Assembly (NCBI GenBank): GCA_022453515.1
Contig: JAJNNY010000044.1
Span: 124,001 to 188,000, forward strand
Source: Astrocystis sublimbata
Lineage: Eukaryota > Ascomycota > Sordariomycetes > Xylariales > Xylariaceae
Reading direction: 5' to 3'
Length of the DNA stretch: 64,000 nt
Shown here: positions 45,350-55,509 of the stretch, in pieces
Layout of the letters: every line of letters begins with the position of its first letter
How positions within the stretch are numbered: the stretch's first letter is position 1
Position numbers and translations under genes: made by a program
The notes under the pieces: model-generated
Databases searched by the model: none
What the model was told of the DNA's origin: nothing
What the model saw: only the letters and a program-made list of their open reading frames with translations

Positions 45350-46771
45350 CTAAAACCTCTTCTTGGAATTGACATTCCGCCCCGCGCCGACCTTGATCTT
45401 GCCCGGGCCCGCCTGCCTATGTCCGCTCAGAATGCCCGGCAGGTAGTCGTCGTCCATGAGATCCCGCTGCCTCGTGCGCTTCTGCTCGGTCGCCTTGCGC
45501 TCGTACTCCTTCTGGTCCTCGGCGAAGATGAGGTCGCGGCCCCAGCCGTTCTTGCCGCCGCCCTGGTTCCGGAACTTGCCGTTGGCGGTGCCGTGCACGG
45601 GCTTGGGCACGCTGTAGACGTTGCCGCGGTTGTTCCACTGGAAGTTCTTCTTGAGGAACACCTGGAAGCGGCCGGCGGCGTCGGTGGCGCACGACACGCG
45701 CGTGAGCGTCGCCTGACCGCAGCGGGGACAGAACTGCTTGGTCGTGTCGCGCGTGATGGCGAAGCAGCCGTGGCACCGCAGGACCCAGGTCTTGACGCGC
45801 GTGATGCGCGCCAGGGCCGGGGAGACGAGGTTGATGTTGATGCGCAGGAGCACGTTTTGCATGGCGTAGTCGGATGTCAGGAGGGCGACTTTGAGGATGC
45901 GTTGGGTGGGGAGGTCGGGGGAGGAGAGCTGGTCTTTGGCTTGGTGTTTCTTGAGGTTGGAGGGTGTGATCCAGCCGTCTTCGTCGTCGTCGTCTTCTTG
46001 TTCGGCTTCGGTGATGATCTCGGCAGTGGCTTCGGGGGTTGCTCCTTGCGGGGGGGCGTTGTCTGTTGGTGTGGTTTGTGTCGTCGCGGAGTCTACTGTG
46101 GGCGTAGCTGATTGTTGCTCTAGACTTAAGCCGTCGAGTGTTTGTGTGACCTCCTCTTGCGCCACGCTAGGGGCCGTCTGTTCTGTTGAGGGCTCCGCCG
46201 TTTCTGTAGGATCTGACGGCGACGATGTGTCCTCTGTGGTGTCCTCCGCAACATCTCCTGCGCCTTCTACATTCTGTGTCTCCTCTGCCGTCGCATTTTC
46301 GGGATTGTTCGCTGCCTCGGCCTTGTCCTTCTCTATTTGCGCCGGGGACCGGCCATTGACGCCCTTCTGGCCCGGTGTGTTCCGTAACCGCCAGTCGCCC
46401 CCGTTCAGCTCACACTCGAGCTCGTAGGCCAGAGCCATCAAGTGGATATCAGGTTTGCTCAGAACCTCGAGATCGCCGGTGCGACGGGCGAAGTCGACGA
46501 CGAACTTGATGCTTGCGGGCCGCGGGGAGCGCAGCTTCAGAAAGGGGAGGAGCTGGGTCTCGACGCGGGTCCGTGTGGCAGCGTCGCGGATCTCGGAGAC
46601 GACGGAGGGTAGGGTGTAGAGCTCGTCGGCCTGGGCGAGCAGGGTGCTCACGGGCGGGTCGTTCTTGATGAGGGGACCGGCATCGAGGATCAAGGCGTGT
46701 ATCGGCTTGGTTGGGGTTTCAGGGACATCAGAGGCTGTTGGCGCATTCTGCGCATCTTCTGTTGTCGCCAT
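45350..46771 (-). CDS. NOB1: 20S pre-rRNA D-site endonuclease Nob1
   Basis: Endonuclease that cleaves the 3' end of 18S rRNA (site D) during cytoplasmic maturation of the small ribosomal subunit. Single exon, 473 residues from the ATG at 46771. The frame is open further up to 46906, but the downstream ATG starts the family-like N-terminus. The PIN nuclease domain opens with HALILDAGPLIKND (catalytic Asp) and continues through LPSVVSEIRD and KPDIHLMALAYELE. A long acidic, low-complexity insertion rich in Thr, Glu and Pro follows (about residues 155-285), ending in EQEDDDDEDGWITPSN. The zinc ribbon is LRCHGCFAIT ... FCPRCGQATLTRVSC, and the C-terminus has the NOB1 segment WNNRGNVYSVPKPVHG and a basic tail. 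Essential housekeeping gene next to NOP10. Confidence 0.95.
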   Translation of the reverse strand: MATTEDAQNAPTASDVPETPTKPIHALILDAGPLIKNDPPVSTLLAQADELYTLPSVVSEIRDAATRTRVETQLLPFLKLRSPRPASIKFVVDFARRTGDLEVLSKPDIHLMALAYELECELNGGDWRLRNTPGQKGVNGRSPAQIEKDKAEAANNPENATAEETQNVEGAGDVAEDTTEDTSSPSDPTETAEPSTEQTAPSVAQEEVTQTLDGLSLEQQSATPTVDSATTQTTPTDNAPPQGATPEATAEIITEAEQEDDDDEDGWITPSNLKKHQAKDQLSSPDLPTQRILKVALLTSDYAMQNVLLRININLVSPALARITRVKTWVLRCHGCFAITRDTTKQFCPRCGQATLTRVSCATDAAGRFQVFLKKNFQWNNRGNVYSVPKPVHGTANGKFRNQGGGKNGWGRDLIFAEDQKEYERKATEQKRTRQRDLMDDDYLPGILSGHRQAGPGKIKVGAGRNVNSKKRF

Positions 46772-47846
46772 GTTGTCGGCGCACCTTTCTAATGTTTTGG
46801 TAGATTCGTGGTCTTGGTGGAATTGCGAAGGGGTTGCGATGGCTCTACAGTGCTGGCTGGTATGGATGGTATGGTAATGGTGGGGTTGTCTGTTCGTGAA
46901 ATTCACAGTTGGTGCAGGTGGGGTTGAGCGGGATGGCCCATTGGAAATTGGAAATTTTAGTGGTGAGAGTTGGCAGAAAGTACAGAATTGCGCTAGGGCA
47001 AATACAGCTTAGCGTTGATCTGCAGAGCCGATGCGCTACGGCAACGTGCGCTGTCCACTTGCGGCACGCATCTCGCTTCCGGCCGATCTCTTCATCTCAT
47101 CCATCTCCTTGAGAAAACCACCCACATGTGAGATCTCGCCAAATCTCCATGCAGTACAGAAAGAATACCATCAGTACCATCCATCCTCGTACGTCGCGCT
47201 TGGATCTTTGCAAGGTAAAAGCCACTTGTCGCCAATACTAGGTACCGAGTCGCTTGTTATTGCTCTCTATTAATCAGGTGACAACTATGGGCCAGCCTAC
47301 ATCTCGGACGGACCTTGCTTCACGATAAAAACCTGCTGAACCGGGCTGTTGGGGCTTGGTGCGCCCCAGTGTGACCCTCTTCCCATCTCGTCACCCTGGC
47401 CGAAGCTATTGTCATTCCCCAGCTGCTTGGCTACGAAACCTGTTCTAGTGCGCTGTCGTATTGCGCTGAAAACAGGGCGGTTGCACACTCAACAGGCCAG
47501 AGTTCAGCCCATCGCCGCTCACCTGCCCCTTATGCTCTACTCACATAACAATCTCATCTATCGATGTGGATAGTAGATGAAGAATTCAATATGCCTCTTT
47601 CCATTCCCCGAGTCTATTGGGCCACAGCCGCCCACGAGCACCGATCGTGTCCACATCATGCTGGCACACCTTGTCAGCCGGGAGAGCAACACGATATGCC
47701 TGGCTGGCTGGCGCATTCACCGATCTGCAAACTGCCTCGTAGACCCGCCATGTAGATCCTATAAAGAGAGCGGCATGGTCATGAAGTCGTGACTCGAAAT
47801 CCCCCGGTAGGTTCGTCTCACTCTGCAGCCTCTAACCACCGCCACC
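46772..47846. promoter_or_regulatory. Divergent region between NOB1 and the FAD oxidase gene
   Basis: About 1.1 kb between two divergent genes. It presumably contains both promoters. No coding sequence is supported. Confidence 0.5.
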
Positions 47847-49328
47847 ATGTCGTCCGCCAGGCTACTCGTGACAGCCCTCAGCATGAGCTCGATGGCATTC
47901 GGGCTCTTCGGTTTCTTCGAAGACCCATCAGCTGCATGTGAAAGTCTGGTCACAAGTCTTGGAACTGAGCAGACAATCGTCAGCCATCTCGATCCGCGCT
48001 ATATCAAAAGTCGTACCAGCTACTGGAACCAGAAACTGAACGCTCACCATCCAGCTTGCGTCGTCTACCCCAACAATGCTCAGGAAGTGTCCGATATCCT
48101 GAAGACCATCAAAGAGTCAGGCTCCCGCTTCGCTATCAAGAGCCGAGGTCACAACACGAATGATCTCTTCTCTTCCGTCGAAGACGGTGTGCTCATCGAC
48201 CTGAGCCATATGACGGGCAAGTCTTACGACGACACCACGACCCTCGCGACCTACGAGCCCGGAAGCTCTTGGGGTGAGCTGTACGATTTCTACCAGCAAC
48301 ACGACCGAACGGTTGTTGGCGGTCGTATTCATGATGTCGGAACTGGGTTGGCTCTGGGAGGTGGCATGAGTTACCTCTCACCGCAATATGGCATGGCTTG
48401 CGACAGCTTCCGAGAGCTTGAGGTCGTCCTACCGAGCGGCGAGATTGTCACGGCTTCGGCCGACGAGAACCCCGACCTCTTCTTCGGCCTTCGGGGTGGT
48501 GGTGGCAACGCATTCGGTGTGGTCACCAAGTATACCGTCCAGAGTCGACCTATTGGTACCCTCTACGCCGGCAATCTGCTATACGTCACCGACCATCACG
48601 AGCAGATTCTCAACGCGACTCGGGATTTCATCCTCTACAACCAGGACCCGAAAGCTGCCATCCTGATGAACTATAACGTGTTGAGCACCCCTGATCTCGA
48701 GTTCGGGCTCGACCAGGCCTGCGTCATGTTCCTCGTCTACGACGGCGAAGACCCCGGCGACGCCTACGCGAACTTCACAGCCATTCCCCATCTCGTCAAC
48801 ACCATGGGTAAGAAGACGTACCACGAGGTCGCCAACCTCGTGATCCCCAAGCTCGCCGTCATCAGCCGTGCCAACAACGTGTTCCGCATCGGCGTGCACC
48901 GCGCTGACGACAACGGCTACATGGTCGCCTTCGACCGATTCTACGCCTGGGCGCAGTCGCACAAGCTCGACTACACCTACATTCACATGGACTACAACCC
49001 GGTGCCGCGCAGCCTGACGGACGCGAGCAAGGCGCAGGGCGGCAACGCCATGGAGATGCCGGACGGCCCCTGGTTCTGGGCCGAGTACACCCTGACCACG
49101 CCCGCGCTGATCAGCGACAAGAGGTACAACGAGATCCAGGCCAGCTTCAAGGAGATGGTCGACGGCACGCCGAACGCCGAGGGGCTGCCGTACTTCCTGA
49201 ACGAGGCACACGTCGACCAGGATGCGCTGAAGACGTTCTCGAGCTACGAGCGTCTGAAGGCGATTAAGCAGAAGTATGACCCGGATGGATTCTTTTCGAT
49301 GAAGACTGGAGGGTGGTCGTTCAGCTAG
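47847..49328 (+). CDS. Secreted FAD-linked oxidase (VAO/BBE-like, PCMH-type FAD domain)
   Basis: Flavoprotein oxidoreductase of 493 residues, intronless, starting at ATG 47847. The first about 20 residues (LLVTALSMSSMAFGLFG) look like a secretion signal. The FAD-binding domain shows HHPACVVYPNNAQEVSDIL, then SRGHNTND (His102 is the expected covalent FAD-attachment residue), YEPGSSWGELYDF, and the glycine-rich GLALGGGMSYLSPQYG. The second conserved position used for bicovalent FAD attachment is not an obvious Cys in register. The C-terminus has the BBE-type motif KYDPDGFFS. Relatives oxidise alcohols, sugars or alkaloid-like metabolites; the substrate here is unknown. It lies over 30 kb from the PKS, next to housekeeping genes, so a cluster role is unlikely. 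Confidence 0.9.
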   Translation: MSSARLLVTALSMSSMAFGLFGFFEDPSAACESLVTSLGTEQTIVSHLDPRYIKSRTSYWNQKLNAHHPACVVYPNNAQEVSDILKTIKESGSRFAIKSRGHNTNDLFSSVEDGVLIDLSHMTGKSYDDTTTLATYEPGSSWGELYDFYQQHDRTVVGGRIHDVGTGLALGGGMSYLSPQYGMACDSFRELEVVLPSGEIVTASADENPDLFFGLRGGGGNAFGVVTKYTVQSRPIGTLYAGNLLYVTDHHEQILNATRDFILYNQDPKAAILMNYNVLSTPDLEFGLDQACVMFLVYDGEDPGDAYANFTAIPHLVNTMGKKTYHEVANLVIPKLAVISRANNVFRIGVHRADDNGYMVAFDRFYAWAQSHKLDYTYIHMDYNPVPRSLTDASKAQGGNAMEMPDGPWFWAEYTLTTPALISDKRYNEIQASFKEMVDGTPNAEGLPYFLNEAHVDQDALKTFSSYERLKAIKQKYDPDGFFSMKTGGWSFS

Positions 49329-49901
49329 TTACGGTGTCACGCTATGACGTTGGAGGGGCCACTTACTACTTTGCTATATTTACATTCGTTGTATATATTT
49401 ATTACCTTTACTTCTGTTTCATACCCCATGTACCACACGAGTTGCCCAATTTTTACCCCAGCTCAACCCTCAAGGGAAGTTCGATAATGCTGCACATATC
49501 TGTACAATGTCTTCGATAGACACTTTATCTTATATATATACCTAAATTAAAATTCAATCTCTCAATGAACATCATGAAATCTCCTTTTTATTTGCGACTT
49601 CTGATATTCAACTTAATATTGGTGAAAGTGAGTAGCGTGAGAAGATCTCGGTTTCAAAGTGACCTTTCATCCTGGTTTACCCACATTCACCTGCATGAAA
49701 AAAAAAAAAGCTTACTCAAGCTCCCTGCACGCAGCACACAGCAAGCTCGGACCTCCGATTACGGCCGCAATATGACTCACATCTAGGACATTGGCCGTAG
49801 AGCCACGTGGATAGATTCGAGACTTTTGAGTTAGAGCAGTCATATATATAATCAATGCTTACATCAATCAAACACTCAAGAACAATAAACTCTCGCCCAA
49901 G
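49329..49901. other. Intergenic region before tRNA-Met
   Basis: AT-rich sequence with an A12 run near 49700. No gene is seen. Confidence 0.55.
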
Positions 49902-49973
49902 AGCTGGCTAGCTCAGTGGAAGAGCGCCGGGCTCATAACCCGGAGGTCGATTGATCGAAACAATCGCCAGCTA
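49902..49973 (+). tRNA. tRNA-Met (CAT)
   Basis: A 72-nt tRNA folds by eye. The acceptor stem AGCTGGC pairs with GCCAGCT, followed by discriminator A. The D stem GCTC/GAGC encloses AGTGGAA. The anticodon stem CCGGG/CCCGG encloses the loop CTCATAA with anticodon CAT. The T stem GATTG/CAATC encloses ATCGAAA. There is no intron. The A1:U72 acceptor start does not tell initiator from elongator on its own; by general features it could be elongator Met. CCA is not encoded, as in eukaryotes. Confidence 0.93.
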
Positions 49974-49976
49974 AAC

Positions 49977-49992
49977 TTTTACCATCTTTTTT
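49977..49992 (+). terminator. Pol III terminator of tRNA-Met
   Basis: A T4 run starts 4 bp after the tRNA and a T6 run follows at 49987-49992, the usual RNA polymerase III stop signals. Confidence 0.75.
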
Positions 49993-50839
49993 CTGCCCCT
50001 TCATGCTTTTACAACTTCAATTCCACTTTCATTTGTCCTTGCTAATGCTTTCAATCTCTCGAAGTTTTTTTCCAATCCTTATTTCTATAGATTTAGCATG
50101 TATGTCCGCTATATTTTTCACTTGGTCTGCAATTGGCGGAAACATGGTGTTTGTGACCACCCCACCCACCCGAGCCAACTCTTTTTGGAGGATTGACACG
50201 TTTTTCGCTCGCGATTGCAATTCGCGCTCGGAACAGGTTTTTATTTTATATAAAAAAAAAAAGATAAAAAAACCCTGACTTTTATAGGTAGCACCTCGAT
50301 ACTTGTTTCCTTGTTCCATCTATGATTCAATTGTTCTACCACTCCGACTACCATTCAGGGCTTGGTATTGCGACCAAAGCTCGGGACAGAACGGAGCCAC
50401 ATCTACTACGGTGATGGCGATGGCGATGCTGACGACGATGCAGCATGCAGTGTTGGACTTCCGCTTTTCTGGCCCCTCTTCGGTCAGTCGCATCAAGATC
50501 TAGACACTTGAAACCTATGGCGCAGTTACTATATTCCCTACCTATCCGCACCCACTGTGGGCTCCAAGTTGCAGGTGTTCCATGTTCGGCATGTGTTTGG
50601 TTCTCCGGATCCAACCACATCGGCAATCGATCGGATATGCCCTTGCTAGTGCACAGCTTGGTAGCATGCATAACCGGCTAATTCTGGAAATCGCAAATTA
50701 TACGTGATAATCTATCGGCAGAGGCTACCTAAGTATGTTTCGTTTCGGCGCGAGCCGAGCGACTCCACAAGTGATATTAAAGTATCATTACTTTTTCTCT
50801 ATTTTTTAAAGAATAAAAATGCCAAAAATAACCTGCTGT
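49993..50839. other. Intergenic region between tRNA-Met and the DUF3433-type gene
   Basis: AT-rich and full of homopolymers (a long A run near 50251). A 96-codon minus-strand frame at 50319-50029 contains a plausible helical stretch but has no recognised motif, so I do not call it a gene. Confidence 0.5.
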
Positions 50840-53800
50840 CTATCGTCTTGCACGCTCATATAATTGCAGCAAGGAATCGCGTTCAGTAACCGGAATATTC
50901 CCTTCCGTATCAACACCTACTCTCCTGGTGCCCGAGAGCCCCATCATCTCCCCGAACGTGTATTTCTCGCCCGGTGGCTGTGTGGGAGTGAAGTTCGACG
51001 CGACCATATTCTGTATCAACTGCGAGTCGCATACATAATAGGCAGTCCCGGCGATTGTCCGGACGTCTGCTGGGAACGGCGGCCACGGCACAATGAACGA
51101 ACCCACGATGATGAGCACCATGGCCGCCATAATCCCGACTGGGATCCAAGTACTGACAACTGCATGTAGCTCGGTATTAGCGCAATGTCCCTCGTCAAGA
51201 CGACATCAAGACGAGATCAAGAGACGTCCATGAAATTCACTATACAGTTATATGTATGTGGTGGGTAAAAGGAGATGTTGGAAAATTGAAAACCTACGAT
51301 GAACGTCCAGAGTCTGCGTCACCTGGTAAGGAACGTTGCTGAGAAGGAGGGGCAGGAACTCGGATAAAACGCCAAACGACGATACGAGGCTCATGTAACC
51401 ATCACGTTCCTGCACAGCCGACACAAGACCGGAGAAATAATTGGTGGGCGGGGACATCTCGATCGAGTGCTGGGCCGTCCGAGGGGACCTGGCCATCCGC
51501 CTGTACACGCTGAGGTGCGCCACCGCTGAAGACAGCTTGGAGTGAGCTTAATTCTCTCCGACATTGATCTAGATCTCTCTAGATTTGATTTTGATTTCCT
51601 CACCTGTATGAAGCTCGTTCCAAGCAAAAGTGATGATGACGCCGAAGACCGTGAAGAGCAGACGAACGGCAAAGGACTCGCTGTCAAGGAAGCGCTCGAA
51701 GGACCGCGACGTCCGCGGACCGTTGTAATACCCTATCAAAGCTATCACGCCCAACAGGAACAGAAGCGTCATGGTGCGCCCGATGATACTCAACGCGAAA
51801 AACGGCTGCACGCTTCCCCGTCTCCTCGGCGCGATTTTCTTAAGCCACGTTACCAAACCATGATAGCGAGAGCCAAACAACGGCACATGCCTCTTTCCCA
51901 CGCCCGACGTTCCCCGTCGACAGACCACAATACCATAGTGCGTCCTGCCCGCCACTTCGAAGCGATCCAGCTTAAAAGCGTACGGCCCCAGCTCGCGGCG
52001 CACCGCTGCATTCGCAAGCTTCGTGCCGCGCGTAGGCAGCGCGCGCAGGACGTCGCGAGCGTCCGGGTGGGCGAGGAGCGCGGCCGTGCCCGCGATGCTC
52101 CAGGGGCTCTCCGCGACGCCGGAGCGCCACGTGCGCAGGAGCAGGAGCGTCAGCGCCGCCAGGGCGGCTATGGCGAAGCAGAAAGCCTGCGTGATGCGCG
52201 CGCCGAGCTCCGCGACGGCGATGGTGTAGGCGCAGTTGCTGGCGGAGCCGCTGCCCTGGCGGCAGCTGCCGTGCAGGACGAGCACGAAGGCTTCCGACGA
52301 AAAAGTCGTGGCCAAGGCCGAGAGAACCACCATTGCGGTCGTCAGAAGCGTTAGTGGCCAACGACCTCGGAAGAGAAGGCGGATGTCTTGGCCCAGGCTG
52401 TGCAGACTGCCGGCTTCGCGACACAGCGAATACGCCGCTGGCGTGCCGCCGCTGGAAGTCGCCAGCTCGTGGAACGGCTGCAGCCGCTGCGCGTTGAGAT
52501 CTATTATCCGGATGGGAATCGAGAGCACCGTGGCGACGAGGATTGCCGCGAACGTCCCGAGGAAGTAGTCGGCCTCGGAGATGTAAAATACTTCTGTGGA
52601 TGTGATTGAGCCATCCCCGGGCTCGCTCGGAGGCAGGGACGTGGTGTTCCGCCACCCTGTTGTGTTATTGCTTGGCATCGAGGTTGTTGGGAGTGGCGAC
52701 AGCGGGACTAACGTCAGAGTCTGCGTTGGCGAACCTTTGGCGTTTGTTCTTGTTACTAGTCTTGATGTGACAGGGATAGCAAGCGTGATGGTATCCGTTG
52801 GCTCGCCGCTCCGGTCGGTGAGCGTGATTACGAGCGATGTCAGTTCGGCGACCAGAGTTACAGTTGCAGTCGGGGTGCCGCTTGCGTCTGAGAGCGTCTC
52901 TACGACCGAGCTGTACATGATCAATGTCGTCGTCGCCGTCGGTGTGCCGTTCGAATCGGTAAGCGTAGAGGTCACCGGCGGGGGTGCGATTTCTAGCGTT
53001 ACCGTCGAGGTTGGAATGTTGGAGGAGACCTGCACGATTACGACGATCGGCGAGTCGGAAGATGTCTTCGGCAATTCTGTGCCTGATGACCTGGTCGATC
53101 CCTTAGGCTTTTTGCCGGCCGAATTTGTGGTTGAATGATCGAGTGTGGTACGGTGAGAATGAGGGACCGGGAAACTTGCAGAAAACCCAGATGAATGGGC
53201 AGCTTGGCTAGAGGTTGGTGATCTTGTCAGAAACGTCGATGGTAGGCTTGAAAAGCTATGCGGAGCAGTAACAGGCACGGTCGTCGACGAACTAGGACTT
53301 TCAGTAAGAGTGATGGTCAAGGTGGAACGAGGTAGGTCAGTGCTAGTGCTTGAGGGCGTCAAGGCTGTAGAAGTCTGACTACTGGAGTGTGAGGTAGTCA
53401 CAATGGTCTGTGTTGGTGTCATTTTAAGTCTACTAGATAGTGAAGGACGAGAAGACCAGGTGACAGAAACACTCCCAACGGAGCCCCAGTCCGATAGTGA
53501 AGGGATTCTCGGCTGTAAAGGCCATTGGTGTTGCCCGTACTCACGCAGTGGCCTTTCCGATGGTTCTTGCCTCCTCTCTGTTAAGGGGCTTGGATGAGCC
53601 AGCGTTATCTGCTCCGTACTCTTGGCACATCCCACACCAGAGCTGGTATCCTCAAAACAGGAGTAAGTGCTTGAAAGTGATGTAGTCAATATGGCATGGC
53701 CTGTCGATGAATCGGAAGATTGTAGTCGGGCTAGCTCTGATTGTGAACTATTCAATAACCTGAGCACATCATTATCAAAGGTACTTGCGCCGTTTCCGTC

Positions 53801-54188
53801 ATAGTCTCTCGAGAAGATATTGAGGGGAGTTTCCTTCACGGGAAGTTTGTGAATGGCTAATTCGATGAGCCCACCGAAAATGGCAAAGAGGATTCCCAGG
53901 CCAGTCAAGAACCACCACTTCACTATAGGAAGGCATAATTATCAATATCAGTCTCAACACTACCACATACAATAGGAATGCCCGATGCAACCCTGGGGAA
54001 AATAAAGTCAATGATTGCGGCGACTCACAGACGATAGGCCGGTAATCCGGCACACTATTCGAGGGGTGTTCATCGTCGCTTGGCTGTTCGTCAAGACGAT
54101 TTGCCGAGCTTTCCTCGTCGTAGGTACCATATTGGTTCGACCTCGACGAACCAGCGGAGTTGAGAAACGAGATGTCCTCGGAACTCAT
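50840..54188 (-). CDS. Large multi-pass membrane protein, DUF3433 type
   Basis: Predicted 1008-residue protein of a fungal-specific membrane family (DUF3433-like) of unknown function. Exons on the minus strand are 54188-54029, 53922-51604, 51525-51298 and 51159-50840, all in phase. A soluble acidic N-terminus leads into PDYRPIVLKWWFLTGLGILF, the family's typical first helix. The first extracellular region is a long Ser/Thr-rich stretch with about four imperfect repeats of the type TLTDSNGTPTATTTL (about residues 390-500), probably O-glycosylated. Then come helices at YFLGTFAAILVATVLSIPI, PLTLLTTAMVVLSALATTF, and a cluster near MTLLFLLGVIALIGYY. The third exon carries SPPTNYFSGLV and LSEFLPLLLSNVPY, the second family block, followed by a last helix (IMAAMVLIIVGSFIVPW). 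Possibly a cell-wall or surface protein; that is inference. Confidence 0.82.
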
Positions 54189-54482
54189 TGACTAACCACG
54201 AGGGTTGTAGAGTGAAGGAGTGGATCAGCTGGCGCAAACGTTAATCGAGTTACGGAGTTTAGGAGTATGTAAAGCAGAGGTGGAAAACACGTTGTATCTA
54301 GTGATAGAACACCAAAATTGAGTGGAAACGAAGATGGGACATCGAATCAACAACCTGTTTCTCATTTTGACGGAGGATTCTACCTAACTATATGGTTACT
54401 ATGAAAAGCGAGCACTGATCCAGGGAATCTTCAAGACGCGAAGCTCTTTCAATACTCTGGCCCCCAATCTGCACTGCAAATT

Positions 54483-54717
54483 ATGCAGTGGCTGAGTCCT
54501 ATATGCAGGTGTTCTTATCTCACGAACACAGCTATTGGCGACCGAGGTCGGTTCGTGCCTCTATATTTAGTTCTCTGGCTGCATAATAGAACCTCAAATC
54601 TCCTAGGGTCATATGCAGGGGCTAAGTCCTATTTGCAGAGTGTTCTAATCCCGCCAATGGGGCCGGCCGCGGTTGAATTCAGCTCATGCCTCTGAATTTA
54701 GTCTTCTGATTGCGTAA
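54483..54717. repeat. Pair of ~107-bp diverged direct repeats
   Basis: Copy 1 is 54483-54589 and copy 2 is 54611-54717. Both begin with ATGCAG, GGCT and AGTCCTAT, share TGCAG, GTGTTCT and TGCCTCT, contain ATTTAGT, and end with CTG or TTG and GC(A/G)TAA. They differ by scattered substitutions and small gaps. An old tandem duplication or two fragments of a small repeat. Confidence 0.65.
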
Positions 54718-55432
54718 GACTTGGACGGGAGTCTGGCGCTTGTTGTAACGTCTATTGTAAAAGATGAGTGTAAAGTCTCTTATTATTCCCATAGGTATTA
54801 TTCCCGAATCTTGCTGCTGAGCAGACTGAGGTAAGTATCGGCCTAGGTACCCGAATGTAAGCAATTTGTACTGTAGGGTTGTGGCGCAAAAGCCACAGCG
54901 CCATCTTTTTGGTCTTGGAAGGGCCTCCAATTCCGGATGACAAAACCTCCCACGCTGGAGGCCTCTATAACAACACCTCAATATTTGTGTACAAATTGAT
55001 ACCGGACACTAGTGGGAGCCTCGCGTAGCTGTCAAGAACTAAGCAACAACGACGATGTTTTTTTATTTTCTCCAATGTTATTGCAGTAAGAATTCGTCTT
55101 CGCCCTGCTATGTTGCATTTGATTACTATCATCATAGGCTAATTCACATCTGGTTACTAACTGGCCTTTTGTCACATATTGCGGCTTGGGGTATTGGCAG
55201 TTTGGCATTGGCCTAGTCAGAGGTTGGGAAATCCTTTGAGCTTGTTAGCAAGGACTCTTGTCTTGCGGACTGCGCCAATCTCAACTCCCAAAAGAATTTC
55301 ATCATCGCATTCGATTGAGGAGCGACAGAGGTGGGTGTGTAAATTGATGACTCCAATAAAACCGCGAGGCGGCGCTTATATGAGCATTTGTCGTATGTCT
55401 GATACATGATTTTTCGTGCTCTTGTTTCTTTC

Positions 55433-55475
55433 ACGATGATGATGGTGACGATGATGACGATGATAATGATAATAG
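55433..55475. repeat. GAT/GAC microsatellite
   Basis: About 14 imperfect triplets of GAT, GAC and AAT type, 35 bp beyond the 3' end of the histidine kinase gene. Confidence 0.8.
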
Positions 55476-55509
55476 TGGTGCGGTAATGTCCCGTCTCCCT
55501 CATGCATCA

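Larger units (their letters stand above)
54189..55509. other. Intergenic region with diverged direct repeat and GAT microsatellite
   Basis: No gene is seen. It holds two diverged direct repeat copies (54483-54589 and 54611-54717) and a GAT-rich microsatellite at 55433-55475. Confidence 0.55.

Noticed and set aside
45419..46427. Long plus-strand frames opposite NOB1
   Set aside because: They are antisense shadows of the GC-biased NOB1 coding strand, whose PIN and zinc-ribbon motifs are unambiguous.
46772..46906. Upstream extension of NOB1 to the ATG at 46906
   Set aside because: The extra 45 residues are His/Thr/Gln-rich and unlike the family; the ATG at 46771 gives a typical N-terminus.
50029..50319. 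96-codon minus-strand frame near the tRNA with a helical-looking middle
   Set aside because: AT-rich, includes a homopolymer-encoded FFIFFFLYK run and has no recognisable family; not strong enough to call a gene.
51542..53138. Plus-strand frames opposite the DUF3433-type gene
   Set aside because: Antisense shadows; the minus-strand protein has consistent helices, repeats and splice junctions.
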